Below, one piece after another: positions 1 to 9,359 of a DNA stretch of 64,000 nucleotides. Source of the stretch: an uncultured Acidobacteriia bacterium (lineage in GTDB: Bacteria > Acidobacteriota > Terriglobia > Bryobacterales > Bryobacteraceae); contig CAINNJ010000051.1 in assembly GCA_903851195.1 (NCBI GenBank), positions 1 to 64,000 on the forward strand, read 5' to 3'. The position numbers and the translations under genes are program-made. Each line of letters begins with the position of its first letter. Position 1 is the stretch's first letter. Below the pieces are notes generated by a model. It was not told the DNA's origin, made no database searches, and worked only from the letters and a program-made list of their open reading frames with translations.

Positions 1-2
1 AA

Positions 3-86
3 GCAGAATCCCATGGCCGCTACTTCCTAAGCCATATCCGGAATCACTACCGCTACGAACGGCTGGCCAAGCTTCGGGCAGCCTGA
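3..86 (+). CDS. C-terminal end of a truncated upstream gene
   Basis: An open frame runs in from the left edge and ends at a TGA, giving a 27-residue tail rich in Arg, Tyr and His (GRYFLSHIRNHYRYERLAKL). The composition looks like a basic cytoplasmic C-terminus, as in many glycosyltransferases, but the fragment is too short to assign a family. The other two frames either stop early or read less plausibly. Existence as a gene end is plausible and function is unknown. Confidence 0.35.
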   Translation, partial: AESHGRYFLSHIRNHYRYERLAKLRAA

Positions 87-126
87 TCGGTCCGAAGTGC
101 TGTTCCCCTGACGCTTACGTTCAACC

Positions 127-2592
127 ATGCTCAGGCCGCACCACTTTCTGCTCACACCGCTCCTCATCCTCGCCCCGCTGTTCGCGCAGGCGCCACACCC
201 TGTCCCCGGCGGCTACTCGTTGCCCAACGGCTGGCAGATCACCCCCGTCGGAAAAGCCATCCCGACCGAAGATCTCATCCTGAACCTCACCCAGAGCAAA
301 GACGAACGCATCGTCGTCGCCCAGCACGGCGGCTTCAATCCCCACGGACTCCTTGTCATCGACACCGCCACCCAAACGCCCGTCCAGCGCATCGGCCTCC
401 ACTCCGCCTGGCTCGGCCTCGCCTGGTCGCATGACGGTTCGAAACTCTACGTCTCCGGCGGCAACGCCAGCGGCCCGAAACACACCGCCGATATCGCCCC
501 CGTCTACGTTTTCGATTACGCCAATGGCCGCCTCAGCGAGAAGCCTTCCGCCGAATGGCGCGATTCCATTCCCGCCGATAACGTCTACTGGACCGGCGTC
601 GCCATGCACCCCAAAAAGAACCTGCTCTACGTGGCCAACCGCGGCGCCGACCCCATGCCCGGCAATGTCACCGTCTTCGATACCACTACCGGCAAAATCG
701 TCCAGAAAATCGGCGTCGAAGTCAGCCCCTACGATCTGCAGTTCAACGACGCCGGAACCGTCCTCTACGTCAGCAACTGGAGCAGCGAGTCCGTCTCCAT
801 CATCGATACCGCCACTGGCAAAGTCACCGGCACCATCCGCACCGGCCAGAACCCGAACGACATGGAACTGGGCGCCGATGGCCGCCTCTACGTCTCCAAC
901 GGCAACGAAAACACCGTCACCGTGATCGATACCCACAAACGCCAGGCCATCGAAACCATCAACGTCGGCCCCACCGCCCGCGCCCCGCAGGGTTCCACGC
1001 CCAACGCCCTCGCGCTCGACCGCAAGTCCAACATGCTGTACGTCGCCAACGCGGACAACAACTGCATCGCCGTCGTCAACACGCAGAAGCCCGGCGAAAG
1101 TCAGGTCATGGGCTTCATCCCCTCCGGCTGGTACCCGAGCGCTCTGCTGCTCAACTCGAAAATGGACCTCTTCATCGGCAACAGCAAGGGCCTCGAACCG
1201 CACTCCAACGTCATGGGACCCACCAGCCCGCTGCTGAAAGGCGCGCCCTCCACCGACAGCGTTCGCGACATCCAGCGCGGCACCGTCAACATCGTTTCCC
1301 TGAAGCAACTCCGCGCCGAACTGAAGACCTGGACGAAGCAGGTCTTCGATAACATCCCGTATAAAGACGATTACCTCACCACCGCGCGCGCCCCCAAAGA
1401 GCCGAGCGTCGTCCCCCAACAGGTCGGAGCGGGCTCGCCCATCAAACACGTGATCTACATCATTAAAGAGAACCGAACCTACGACCAGCTTTTCGGCGAC
1501 ATCGCGAAAGGCAACGGCGATGCGCGTCTCGCCATCTTCGGAGAATCCGTCACCCCGAATCACCACGCCCTCGCGAACCAATGGGTGCTGCTCGATAACC
1601 TCTACTGCGATGGCGAGGTCAGCGTCGACGGTCACTCCTGGTCGAACTCGGCCATCGCCACCGACTACAACGAGAAGATGTGGCCGGCCCAGTACGGCGG
1701 TCACAGTAAGACCACGATCGCCAACGCCTATGTGCCCGGCGCCGGCCACCTCTGGGATCTGGCCGCGCGGAAAGGCCTCACTTACAGAAGTTACGGCGAG
1801 TATGCCAGCCGCTCCAGCGACGGCACCACCATGCAGGCCTCTCCCGGTGTCGGCGGCCTGCTCAATCACGTTTCGCCGAAGTTCAAACTGCCCGGCATGC
1901 GCGATACCGATAACGTCAAAGTCTTCTTCGGCGAACTGGACGACTACGAGAAAAACTTCGCCTCCGCCGATCCCAATAAGCGCCTCCCCAACGTCGTCGT
2001 CATGAGCCTTCCCGAGGACCACACGGCCGGCACGCGCCCCGGCGGACTCACTCCCAAAGCCATGGTCGCCAACGCCGATTGGGCGGTCGGACAACTCGTC
2101 GAACGCGTGACCAAGAGCCCCTACTGGCCGGAAACCGCCATCTTCATCATTGAGGACGACGCCCAGAACGGCCCGGACCACGTCGATGCCCGACGCACCG
2201 TCGGCCTCGTCATCAGCCCTTACACCAAGCGTGGTTTCGTTGACTCCACCCTCTACACCACGTCCGCCTTTCTGCGCACCATCGAACTGCTCCTCGGCCT
2301 GCCTCCCATGACCCAGTACGATGCCGCCGCCATGCCGATGTACAACTCGTTCCGCCAGACTGCCGACCTGACGCCCTACAAAGTGGAACAGCCCCGCATC
2401 GACGTGAATGAAAAGAACACCACGCAGTCGTGGGGCGCGCGGGCCTCCATGAAGATGAATCTCGATGAGGTCGATGAAGCGCCCATGTTCGCGCTCAATG
2501 AAATCATCTGGAAAAGTGTGAAAGGCGCCGGCTCTCCCATGCCTCTACCTGTGCACCGGTACTGGTTCCAGAACCTCACGCCAACCCGGTAG
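127..2592 (+). CDS. Secreted YVTN beta-propeller / phosphoesterase fusion protein
   Basis: An 821-residue exported protein. Residues 1-21 form a Sec signal peptide ending FAQA. Residues ~40-400 are YncE/YVTN-type propeller repeats (units such as LYVSNWSSESVSIIDTATGK). From ~440 comes a phosphoesterase domain of the PF04185 type (phospholipase C / acid phosphatase relatives), seen in HVIYIIKENRTYDQLFGD starting at His441, DGEVSVDGHSW (Asp495-His503) and EDDAQNGPDHVD (Glu676-Asp687), which carry the usual metal-ligand Asp, Glu and His positions. Family knowledge suggests hydrolysis of phosphomonoesters or diesters in the periplasm or outside the cell; the substrate is unknown. A second, longer fusion of the same architecture lies on the minus strand near 14-17 kb. 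The start is the first ATG, with the signal peptide immediately after. Confidence 0.93.
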   Translation: MLRPHHFLLTPLLILAPLFAQAPHPVPGGYSLPNGWQITPVGKAIPTEDLILNLTQSKDERIVVAQHGGFNPHGLLVIDTATQTPVQRIGLHSAWLGLAWSHDGSKLYVSGGNASGPKHTADIAPVYVFDYANGRLSEKPSAEWRDSIPADNVYWTGVAMHPKKNLLYVANRGADPMPGNVTVFDTTTGKIVQKIGVEVSPYDLQFNDAGTVLYVSNWSSESVSIIDTATGKVTGTIRTGQNPNDMELGADGRLYVSNGNENTVTVIDTHKRQAIETINVGPTARAPQGSTPNALALDRKSNMLYVANADNNCIAVVNTQKPGESQVMGFIPSGWYPSALLLNSKMDLFIGNSKGLEPHSNVMGPTSPLLKGAPSTDSVRDIQRGTVNIVSLKQLRAELKTWTKQVFDNIPYKDDYLTTARAPKEPSVVPQQVGAGSPIKHVIYIIKENRTYDQLFGDIAKGNGDARLAIFGESVTPNHHALANQWVLLDNLYCDGEVSVDGHSWSNSAIATDYNEKMWPAQYGGHSKTTIANAYVPGAGHLWDLAARKGLTYRSYGEYASRSSDGTTMQASPGVGGLLNHVSPKFKLPGMRDTDNVKVFFGELDDYEKNFASADPNKRLPNVVVMSLPEDHTAGTRPGGLTPKAMVANADWAVGQLVERVTKSPYWPETAIFIIEDDAQNGPDHVDARRTVGLVISPYTKRGFVDSTLYTTSAFLRTIELLLGLPPMTQYDAAAMPMYNSFRQTADLTPYKVEQPRIDVNEKNTTQSWGARASMKMNLDEVDEAPMFALNEIIWKSVKGAGSPMPLPVHRYWFQNLTPTR

Positions 2593-2691
2593 CGAACGAC
2601 ACAAACACCGGCCTTCGCGTCCACATGCGTTCTAATGTAAGTTGCCTTTGGCGGCGTCGGACAAACCGGCGCCGCGGCGGCATTGACTCCC

Positions 2692-2699
2692 GGGGAGGA
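2692..2699 (+). promoter_or_regulatory. Shine-Dalgarno site fixing a GTG start
   Basis: GGGGAGGA lies 7 bases before a GTG at 2707. An upstream in-frame TTG at 2683 would place this site inside the coding region, so the GTG is the better start for the lysine-rich protein. Confidence 0.6.
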
Positions 2700-2706
2700 A
2701 AGTAGG

Positions 2707-3030
2707 GTGAAAGTAAAAAAGGCCCTGAGGCGACTCGATCATGTCGAGAGCCTGCTGGCGGACGTAATGGCTCAGCTCGCCGGCAATTACCACGACGTCA
2801 AAGAACTGCTCGGTTCCGCCAAAGCGGACGTGGCCCGCGCCGTCAAAATGCTCGAAGATCCCGCTCCGGCCACGAAACCGAAGGCGGCCGTAAAAAAGGC
2901 GTCCGAAGCCCCGAAGAAGACGGCGACGAAGAAAAAGGCCGCGGCCCCGAAAAAGACGGCGGCCCCGAAGAAGACAGCAAAGAAGAAGTCGGCCGCCGCG
3001 AAACGAAAGGCCGCCCCGAAGAAGACCTGA
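2707..3030 (+). CDS. Histone H1-like lysine-rich DNA-binding protein
   Basis: A 107-residue protein in two parts. Residues 1-50 are a short helical head (ALRRLDHVESLLADVMAQL) with coiled-coil character. The rest is a low-complexity tail of Lys, Ala and Pro in repeated blocks such as APKKTA and KKKAAAPKKT, resembling eukaryotic histone H1 tails and bacterial H1-like proteins (Hc1, BpH1, HupN-type tails). Such tails bind DNA non-specifically and compact or tune the nucleoid. The role here is inferred from composition only. The tail is encoded by near-repeats that could vary in length by slippage. A SET-domain protein, the family that methylates lysines, is encoded near 49.5 kb. The GTG start is chosen because of its strong ribosome site. 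Confidence 0.72.
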   Translation: MKVKKALRRLDHVESLLADVMAQLAGNYHDVKELLGSAKADVARAVKMLEDPAPATKPKAAVKKASEAPKKTATKKKAAAPKKTAAPKKTAKKKSAAAKRKAAPKKT

Positions 3031-3106
3031 AAACTTCATCGTATTGAAGACCGCCTGACATCGTACTGCAAAGGACCGCGCCGTAACATGGCGGTAACAG
3101 ACACGG

Positions 3107-3646
3107 ATGACGCTTGCTTCCGCACTCCTCTGCCTTGTTCAGCACCCGGTAGAAAGGCTCATCCACCGGTGGAACTGGAAGGCCGCTTTCTTCAGTTCCC
3201 TGATCCGCGGGATCATCTTTCTGCTGGCGAACCTCCGAGCCGGCTGGCGCGCGGCGGTGGGCGCCATGCTCGCTGAGTGGATCTATCGCGCCATCACCTC
3301 GGGCTTCTACGGCGCCATCACCCAGGTGCTCGGTGAAGCGGAACCCGAGTGGCAGGGCGCCCTTGCCGCCATGGTCCTTCTGCCCCTCTCTTCGCATACA
3401 CTTGAATTTCTGATCCACTGGCTGCGCCACACGCCGAATCTGAAGACGAGCCTCATCGCTTCGATGAGCTTCACCGTCGTTTCCACGCTGTTTAACTTCT
3501 ACGCCATGCGCCGCGGCACCATGGTCGTCGGCAAAGGCGCGGCATCGCTCGGTCAGGACATGCGCTCCATGCCGCGCGTGATCGCGGGGTTTCTGGCCTG
3601 GGGCCCGCTCTGGGCCTGGCGGTCGCTGCGGGGCCGCGAGGCTTGA
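3107..3646 (+). CDS. Integral membrane protein of unknown function
   Basis: A 179-residue hydrophobic protein with about four membrane segments (around FFSSLIRGIIFLLANL, ALAAMVLLPLSSHTLEFLI, SLIASMSFTVVSTLFNFYA and VIAGFLAWGPLWAW) and several positively charged loops. I do not recognise the family. Its stop codon overlaps the TTG start of the following glycosyltransferase by four bases (TTGA), so the two are probably translationally coupled, and a role in envelope glycan or lipid-linked sugar metabolism is possible. The start is the ATG directly before the first hydrophobic stretch. Confidence 0.75.
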   Translation: MTLASALLCLVQHPVERLIHRWNWKAAFFSSLIRGIIFLLANLRAGWRAAVGAMLAEWIYRAITSGFYGAITQVLGEAEPEWQGALAAMVLLPLSSHTLEFLIHWLRHTPNLKTSLIASMSFTVVSTLFNFYAMRRGTMVVGKGAASLGQDMRSMPRVIAGFLAWGPLWAWRSLRGREA

Positions 3647-4950
3647 AGACTCTACACTTCACGAACTCCTGGCACACCTCCTCCGGCGGGATCGCGACCT
3701 TCTACAAAGCCCTCTTCACCGCCGCCGAACGCGAGAAGCACCAGATGCGTCTGGTGGTTCCCTCCGACTGTTCCCGCGTGGAAGAACGGGGCGAATTCGG
3801 ACGGATCTACCACATTGAAGCCCCGCGGGCGCCGCTTTATCCCGAATACCGCATGCTTTATCCGACGCGGTTTCTCTTCCCCCGCACCGCCGTCCAGCGC
3901 ATCCTCAACGACGAGCGGCCGGACCTGGTCGAAGTCTCCGAGAAATACGTCACGCCGTATCTCGCGGGCCTGCTGCGCACCAGCCGCCTGCCCGGCGTCA
4001 AACACCGCCCCACCGTCATCGGCCTGAGCCATGAGCGCATGGATGAGAACATGGCCGCCTACATCACCGGTCACCCCTTCGGCCGGCGCTTCTGCACCTG
4101 GTACATGAAGTGGATCTACTTCCCGATGTTCGACCACCACATCACGGTCTCCGAACATACGGCGGGCGAACTGATCGACGCCTCGCGGGGCCACAAAGTC
4201 AGCCGCGGCGTCTGGATTTCCCCGATGGGCGTCGATTGCGAGCGCTTCACGCCCTCCCGCCGAACGCCGGAAAACAGAGAACGGCTGCTGCAACTCGCCC
4301 GTGGCTTCGGCCAGCCGATCCACCCGGACGCCACGGTGCTGCTCTACGCGGGTCGCCTCGCGCCCGAAAAGAACCTGCCCCTGCTGCTCGATACCATGCA
4401 GCGTCTCGATGCCGGCGAGTACCGGCTCTGCATCATCGGGGACGGCATCGAATTCACGCCGCTGCGGGACGCGTGCGCGCAACGCGGAATCGGCAATATC
4501 GTCTTCGCCGGACAGATCGGAGATCGCGACATTCTGGCCGGACATTTCGCGGCCGCAGATGTCTTTATTCACCCGAATCCCCGCGAGCCGTTCGGTATCG
4601 CGCCACTCGAAGCGATGGCTTCCGGCCTCGCTCTGGTGGCGCCGGATTCCGGGGGCGTCACCTCATACGCCAACGAGACCAACGCCTGGCTATCCGCCGC
4701 GGATCCCGAGGCCTTCGCCGCCTCCGTGCGGTCCATCCGCCACGGCAGCGCGGAATTGCTGCGGAGCCGCACCGCCGCGGGCAGACGGACGGCCGAAGCT
4801 CACGGCTGGTGCGGCGTGGCGAGCCGCTATCTTTCGCTCTACCGGGAACTCGACGCGGTCACGCGCGGCAATCTCACGACCTTCACGCACTCCCCCCGCG
4901 CCTATTCCACGAAGGGCAATGCCTTCGGCCGCGAATTGACCGGATTGTAA
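3643..4950 (+). CDS. GT4-family (GT-B fold) glycosyltransferase
   Basis: A 435-residue soluble glycosyltransferase. The N-terminal Rossmann half opens with a glycine-rich acceptor loop (HTSSGGIATFY). The C-terminal half has the nucleotide-sugar site, including YAGRLAPEKNLPLLL and the E-x7-E motif in EPFGIAPLEAMASG (Glu315, Glu323). Family knowledge predicts retaining transfer from a nucleotide-sugar, often GDP-mannose or UDP-sugar; donor and acceptor cannot be told from sequence. It starts at a TTG inside the stop of the membrane-protein gene (TTGA overlap). A Tat-type secreted protein and a PHP protein follow. The C-terminal ~25 residues after the GT-B fold are low-complexity. Confidence 0.9.
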   Translation: MKTLHFTNSWHTSSGGIATFYKALFTAAEREKHQMRLVVPSDCSRVEERGEFGRIYHIEAPRAPLYPEYRMLYPTRFLFPRTAVQRILNDERPDLVEVSEKYVTPYLAGLLRTSRLPGVKHRPTVIGLSHERMDENMAAYITGHPFGRRFCTWYMKWIYFPMFDHHITVSEHTAGELIDASRGHKVSRGVWISPMGVDCERFTPSRRTPENRERLLQLARGFGQPIHPDATVLLYAGRLAPEKNLPLLLDTMQRLDAGEYRLCIIGDGIEFTPLRDACAQRGIGNIVFAGQIGDRDILAGHFAAADVFIHPNPREPFGIAPLEAMASGLALVAPDSGGVTSYANETNAWLSAADPEAFAASVRSIRHGSAELLRSRTAAGRRTAEAHGWCGVASRYLSLYRELDAVTRGNLTTFTHSPRAYSTKGNAFGRELTGL

Positions 4951-5016
4951 GACAAATATCGCAAAATTGTTTTATCCGTTTAGTTGCACTGTAAGACCCG
5001 CCCGATATCGTGAATC

Positions 5017-6078
5017 ATGTTCCAATCGCGGCGGCAATTTCTTGCAATTGCGGGAAATGCATTCATAGCCGGAATCGCCGGGCGCGGGTCGTCGGACGCC
5101 GCATCCCTTCCTCCGGCGGTTCCGCAGTTCGACGTCGATCGCATTCTGCTCTCCTCCGTCCGGCCGGGCGGGACCGTGTTCGCCCGCCATTATGTGGCGT
5201 CGGCGACCGTGACGCTGCTCTCCTTCCCGATCGTTTCCAGAAGCGGCGTGGGTAGCGGCTATACCGTTATCGAACAGTCGGCCGGGGACACGGGCAAAAT
5301 CACTTCCATCCAGTTTGGCGCCGGCTCGTGGCCCGAAAACGCGCGGGGACTGAACCGCCTCGGTTATATCCAGGAATCCATTCTGGAAAGCAGCGCGGGC
5401 CAGGGCGCCGAGTGCGCCTATCTCGCCTTCATGACCTCGTCGAAGGAAAACAATATCGACCAGGCGAAAAAGGCGCTGGAGACGCCGGTCGGCGATGTTC
5501 CCTACAGCGCCGCGCAGGGTTACAGCGGGCACGGGCGCGTCTCCTCGCGGGTGGATCAGCTGAGCTTCCCGTCGCGCTTCACCTGGCGGCACATTACCTC
5601 GCTGGTGGAACAGGCCCGCAAAGGCATGGCGGCAAAGACCGACCCGCAAAAGCAGCTGAGCCTCGTCAAAGGCGACAACTCCTCCCCCGGCACCTTCCTG
5701 TACGTGCTGCGGGGCGCCATGCTCGATCCGGCGAAGACCACCACCAGCCACCTTTTCTTCAACAGTAAGCAGTTCCTGCTGCAGACCGACAAAGAGGCCG
5801 ACGCGGGCGCCGGAGCCGCCTTCGCCGGGAAGAAACTCGCGGCCCGGGCTGACGACGTGATCCGCATGACCTCCACCCTCACCGACCGGCATACCGGTGA
5901 GAAGACCAGGTTCCGGCTCTGGTACGAGAAGGGCCAGGAACACATGCCGCCGCTGCGTTTCGATTATCAGGCGAAATCCTTTCTGCGCCTGACGTTCGAG
6001 GCCGCCGCCGAGACCGATCCCGCCGTGCCGGTTCCGCCCGTGCGGCTTGCATTTACGGACAAAAAGGAGAATTCTTGA
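5017..6078 (+). CDS. Tat-type secreted protein of unknown function
   Basis: A 353-residue protein. The N-terminus SRRQFLAIAGNAFIAGIAG is a twin-arginine-like signal, suggesting export in a folded state. The mature part is mixed alpha/beta with no motif I recognise; its central region contains acyl-ester or carotenoid-like beta stretches but nothing diagnostic. The downstream PHP-domain gene starts at TTG within this stop codon (TTGA overlap), so the pair is probably co-translated. It lies 66 bases after the GT4 gene on the same strand. The start is the first ATG; no strong ribosome site is visible before it. Confidence 0.72.
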   Translation: MFQSRRQFLAIAGNAFIAGIAGRGSSDAASLPPAVPQFDVDRILLSSVRPGGTVFARHYVASATVTLLSFPIVSRSGVGSGYTVIEQSAGDTGKITSIQFGAGSWPENARGLNRLGYIQESILESSAGQGAECAYLAFMTSSKENNIDQAKKALETPVGDVPYSAAQGYSGHGRVSSRVDQLSFPSRFTWRHITSLVEQARKGMAAKTDPQKQLSLVKGDNSSPGTFLYVLRGAMLDPAKTTTSHLFFNSKQFLLQTDKEADAGAGAAFAGKKLAARADDVIRMTSTLTDRHTGEKTRFRLWYEKGQEHMPPLRFDYQAKSFLRLTFEAAAETDPAVPVPPVRLAFTDKKENS

Positions 6079-7235
6079 CAAAACAGATCCAACGGCTGTC
6101 CAACATCCACTTTCATGGACAGGGACAGGCTGCCACCCCGTTTCGTACCGGAGTCTCGCTGCACAGCCACACGCTTCACTCGCGGGAGTCGCTGGACTTC
6201 ATTGGGCGCGCCACGAAGAACACACCGTGGCTGTCCGGGGCCATCCGCAAGCAGGAGGAGAAGTATCGGGCGCTCAAGGGACGCGATGTCGATCTGAAGC
6301 GCGCGTGGTGGACTCCGCCGCTCTCCGCCCGGCAGGCGTGGGATCTGGAAAAGGGACAGATCGAAAGGACCCTCGGACTGGAAGCCCTGGTTTCGCTGAG
6401 CGACCACGACAATATTGAAGCCAGCAAGCAGTTGCAGTTGCTCGACGCGACGCGCGGCTGCCCGGTCTCCACGGAATGGACGATTCCGTTCCGCCAGACG
6501 TTCTTCCACATCGGCATCCACAACATGCCGGCCGACCAGGCGGTTTTCATGATGGCCGAAATGGCCGCGTTCACGGCGAATCCCGTCGAGAGCCGGATCG
6601 CTCCTCTGCTCGAGTGGCTCTCGGGAACGCCGGATACGCTGATCGTCTACAACCACCCCTGCTGGGACGAGAACCACATCGGCGAGGCGTTGCACCGGGA
6701 ATGCGTCAAGGCGTTTCTGGCCTTACACAGACCGTTTCTGCACGCGGCCGAACTCAATGGTCTGCGCCCCTGGGCCGAGAATCAGAAGGCGACGGAACTG
6801 GCGCGTGAATACGACATGCCCGTCATCTCCGGCGGCGACCGGCACGGCCGGGAACCCAACGCCTGCCTGAACCTCACAAACGCCGCGACCTTCGGGGAAT
6901 TCGCGGCCGAGATCCGCGAGGACGGCTGGAGCGATGTGCTCTTCATGCCGCAGTATCGCGATTCGCTGAAGATGCGGATTCTGGAGAACATGGCGGACAT
7001 CCTCGAAGACGATCCGGACCATGCCATGGGCTGGGTGCACTGGAACGACCGCTGCTTTTACCACACCGACGAGGGCGTCGACAAATCCCTGGCGGAACTC
7101 TGGAACGGGAAGTGCCCCGCCGTGGTGCATCGTTTCGTGTCGCTGATGAGCCTGGTGAAACACCGCCGGGTGCGGTCGGCGCTTCGCATCGCGCTCAACG
7201 ACAACCGGGAATTCGCCGGTTTCGATGCCCGGTAG
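6075..7235 (+). CDS. PHP-domain metal-dependent phosphoesterase-like protein
   Basis: A 386-residue protein with PHP-type metal motifs in order: SLHSHTLHS near residue 29, SLSDHDN near 111, YNHPCWDENH near 192 and a late SGGDRHGREPN near 253. These match the His/Asp clusters of the PHP superfamily (PolX, histidinol phosphatase, nucleotide phosphatases), which hydrolyse phosphates at a di- or trinuclear centre. The substrate is unknown. The start is TTG, overlapping the previous stop by four bases, with AAGGAGA at 6064-6070 as a good ribosome site. The gene set (GT4, secreted protein, PHP) suggests a sugar-phosphate or lipid-linked glycan role, which is inference. Confidence 0.8.
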   Translation: MTKQIQRLSNIHFHGQGQAATPFRTGVSLHSHTLHSRESLDFIGRATKNTPWLSGAIRKQEEKYRALKGRDVDLKRAWWTPPLSARQAWDLEKGQIERTLGLEALVSLSDHDNIEASKQLQLLDATRGCPVSTEWTIPFRQTFFHIGIHNMPADQAVFMMAEMAAFTANPVESRIAPLLEWLSGTPDTLIVYNHPCWDENHIGEALHRECVKAFLALHRPFLHAAELNGLRPWAENQKATELAREYDMPVISGGDRHGREPNACLNLTNAATFGEFAAEIREDGWSDVLFMPQYRDSLKMRILENMADILEDDPDHAMGWVHWNDRCFYHTDEGVDKSLAELWNGKCPAVVHRFVSLMSLVKHRRVRSALRIALNDNREFAGFDAR

Positions 7236-7301
7236 CGCATTTTCATCCCTTTGAAACGCTGTTGAAACGCTGTATTGGTACGCTTTGGGATTCCGGACAA
7301 A

Positions 7302-9359
7302 ATGACATCCATATTCATGAACCGGCGGGGCGCCCGCGCCTTTGCCTCGCTTCTGCTGGCTTCCGCGCCCTTCGGCGCTGAAACGGCCCGCGCTTCGTCT
7401 TTTAACCTCACCTCGAACTCCACCGCGGCGCAGACGCTGGGTTCCGCCAGCGGCGACACCGGAGCCATCGCCTCGGGGGTCACGCTCACGGTAAGCGGTT
7501 CGACAGTGGCTGTCACGATCAGCGGGAATAACGCGACGCTGACCAATCTGGGCACGATCAATCAAACCGGCACGGGCCGCGTCATCCGCGATAACACCGG
7601 GGTTTCAAGTCTGGTGGTGAACAACGGAAGTACGACGAACTCCACCGCCCTGATGCAGTCGGCCGATGCCGACGTCATCCAGATGAACAAGACGCCGGCG
7701 AGCGTGACGCTGAACAACTACGGCATCATGAAATCGCTGAATGCGAGCGGGGCGGGATCCCAGGCGGTCGACTTCACGGCGATCACCCAGGGTGTCAATC
7801 TGATCAACAACTATTCGGGCGCGCTGATGCGGGCTTACGAGGCGGACGCGGTGCGGCCGGGAGTGAATGGCACCGTGTACAACGCCGGAACCATGTATTC
7901 CACCACCACCACCGGCAGCAGCAGCGACGGCGTGGACGCGCAGAACAATTCGGGTGTGACGATCACGAACGATACGACGGGCCTGATCGACGGCGCGCGC
8001 CACGGCATTACCGGCGGGGCTTTGAACAGCACCGTCACGTTCACCACGACAGTGACCAACAATGCGGGCGGCATCATCCGCGGCAACAATGGCTCCGGCA
8101 TCAATCTCGACGGGTTTAATGCCATGCAAACGGCGACGATCACGAATGCCGGCACGATCTCCGGCAACGGTGTCACGGGCGATGGCGACGGTATCGACGT
8201 GGACGGACTGGTGAACATCATCAACACCGGCACGATCCAGTCCGTGAATGCGTTTAGCCCCGCGGGAAGCCCGGCAGCGCAAAGCGAGGGCATCACGGTG
8301 GGCGGCGGCACGATCACGAACTCCGGCACGATCAAAGGGCTGGTGGCTACCGGGAACACGAACGCGGTGGGCCGCGGGATCTCGTTGCTGGGTAACGACG
8401 TCACGACCGGCCCTCTGGCCGGGACGCGCGAGGCCATCTACGGCAACGCCACGGTGACGAATCAGAACGGCGGACTGATTTACGGACAGACCGATTCCGG
8501 CATCGCGGTGGACGGCCCCGCCAGCGGTTTCACCGTGACTATCAACAACAACGCGGGCGGGACGATTCGCGGAGGCGGCGCGTCCACGGCGGCCATCCTG
8601 ACCGGCGCGGATAACGACATCATCAACAATTCCGGCACGATCGACGGCTCCAGCAGCGGCGTCGCGATCAACATGGGCGCGGGCAACAATACGCTGAGCA
8701 TCACGGGCGGCTCGGCTTCGGTAAGCGGCTCCATAAACGGCGGCACGGGCGGCACCAACACGCTGAACATCGATCCCGGCGCGGGCAACAATTTTGCGTT
8801 CGATGCCTCGATCATGAACTTCAATGTGGTCGAGATCTACAGCGGCATGGTGACGTTGTCGGGCGTGAGTACCTATACCGGCACAACGAAACTGACCGGC
8901 GGTACGCTGGATCTGAACGGGGCCAACCGGTTGACCGGGACAGGGAATCTAAACCTGAACGGCGGCACGCTGGAGACCGCGAATGCGGGCGGCGCCAACG
9001 GAGAAAGTTTCGGATGCCTGGCCCTGAGCGGCAATTCCGCGATCGACCTGGAATCCTCTTCGATCAGCTTTAACTGCCTCGGAACCGTCGCTGCCGGGAG
9101 GACGCTCACGGTGACGAATTATTCGAGCTCCGTCTCGCCCGATTATGCCTTCCGTTTCTTCGGCAATCTTTCCACCAACGCCGGATTCCAGACGCTGCTT
9201 GGCGAGACGACGGTCAATGGCTACGCGGCGATTTACCACTATGACGGCACTTACACCGATGTGACGGCTTCTCCGGAGCCTTCCGCCTTTGCGCTGCTCA
9301 GTCTGGGCGGACTGCTGGTGTTGCTGACCCGGCGGGCCTCTTCTTCATGCAGAAGCTGA
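7302..9359 (+). CDS. PEP-CTERM-anchored beta-helix (autotransporter-repeat-like) protein
   Basis: A ~685-residue secreted surface protein. A signal peptide (SLLLASAPFGAETARA) is followed by a long run of Asn/Gly/Thr-rich parallel beta-helix rungs (units of the type ITNSGTIKG, VTNQNGGLIYG, INNNAGGTIRGG). A region of autotransporter-associated beta-strand repeats follows (YTGTTKLTGGTLDLNG). The C-terminus SPEPSAFALLSLGGLLVLL-TRR is a PEP-CTERM sorting signal: PEP motif, hydrophobic span, Arg cluster. Known biology: exosortase processes such proteins for export to an exopolysaccharide matrix. No passenger-type outer-membrane barrel is present, so it is not a classical autotransporter. The ATG at 7302 precedes the signal peptide; a second ATG at 7317 is also possible. 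The gene overlaps its downstream neighbour by 13 bases. Confidence 0.82.
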   Translation: MTSIFMNRRGARAFASLLLASAPFGAETARASSFNLTSNSTAAQTLGSASGDTGAIASGVTLTVSGSTVAVTISGNNATLTNLGTINQTGTGRVIRDNTGVSSLVVNNGSTTNSTALMQSADADVIQMNKTPASVTLNNYGIMKSLNASGAGSQAVDFTAITQGVNLINNYSGALMRAYEADAVRPGVNGTVYNAGTMYSTTTTGSSSDGVDAQNNSGVTITNDTTGLIDGARHGITGGALNSTVTFTTTVTNNAGGIIRGNNGSGINLDGFNAMQTATITNAGTISGNGVTGDGDGIDVDGLVNIINTGTIQSVNAFSPAGSPAAQSEGITVGGGTITNSGTIKGLVATGNTNAVGRGISLLGNDVTTGPLAGTREAIYGNATVTNQNGGLIYGQTDSGIAVDGPASGFTVTINNNAGGTIRGGGASTAAILTGADNDIINNSGTIDGSSSGVAINMGAGNNTLSITGGSASVSGSINGGTGGTNTLNIDPGAGNNFAFDASIMNFNVVEIYSGMVTLSGVSTYTGTTKLTGGTLDLNGANRLTGTGNLNLNGGTLETANAGGANGESFGCLALSGNSAIDLESSSISFNCLGTVAAGRTLTVTNYSSSVSPDYAFRFFGNLSTNAGFQTLLGETTVNGYAAIYHYDGTYTDVTASPEPSAFALLSLGGLLVLLTRRASSSCRS

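Noticed and set aside
121-2181. A 686-codon minus-strand open frame opposite the left phosphoesterase gene
   Set aside because: The plus-strand protein has a signal peptide and conserved phosphoesterase motifs. The minus frame reads as Gly/Val/Asp-rich low-complexity sequence, the usual mirror of a GC-rich gene.
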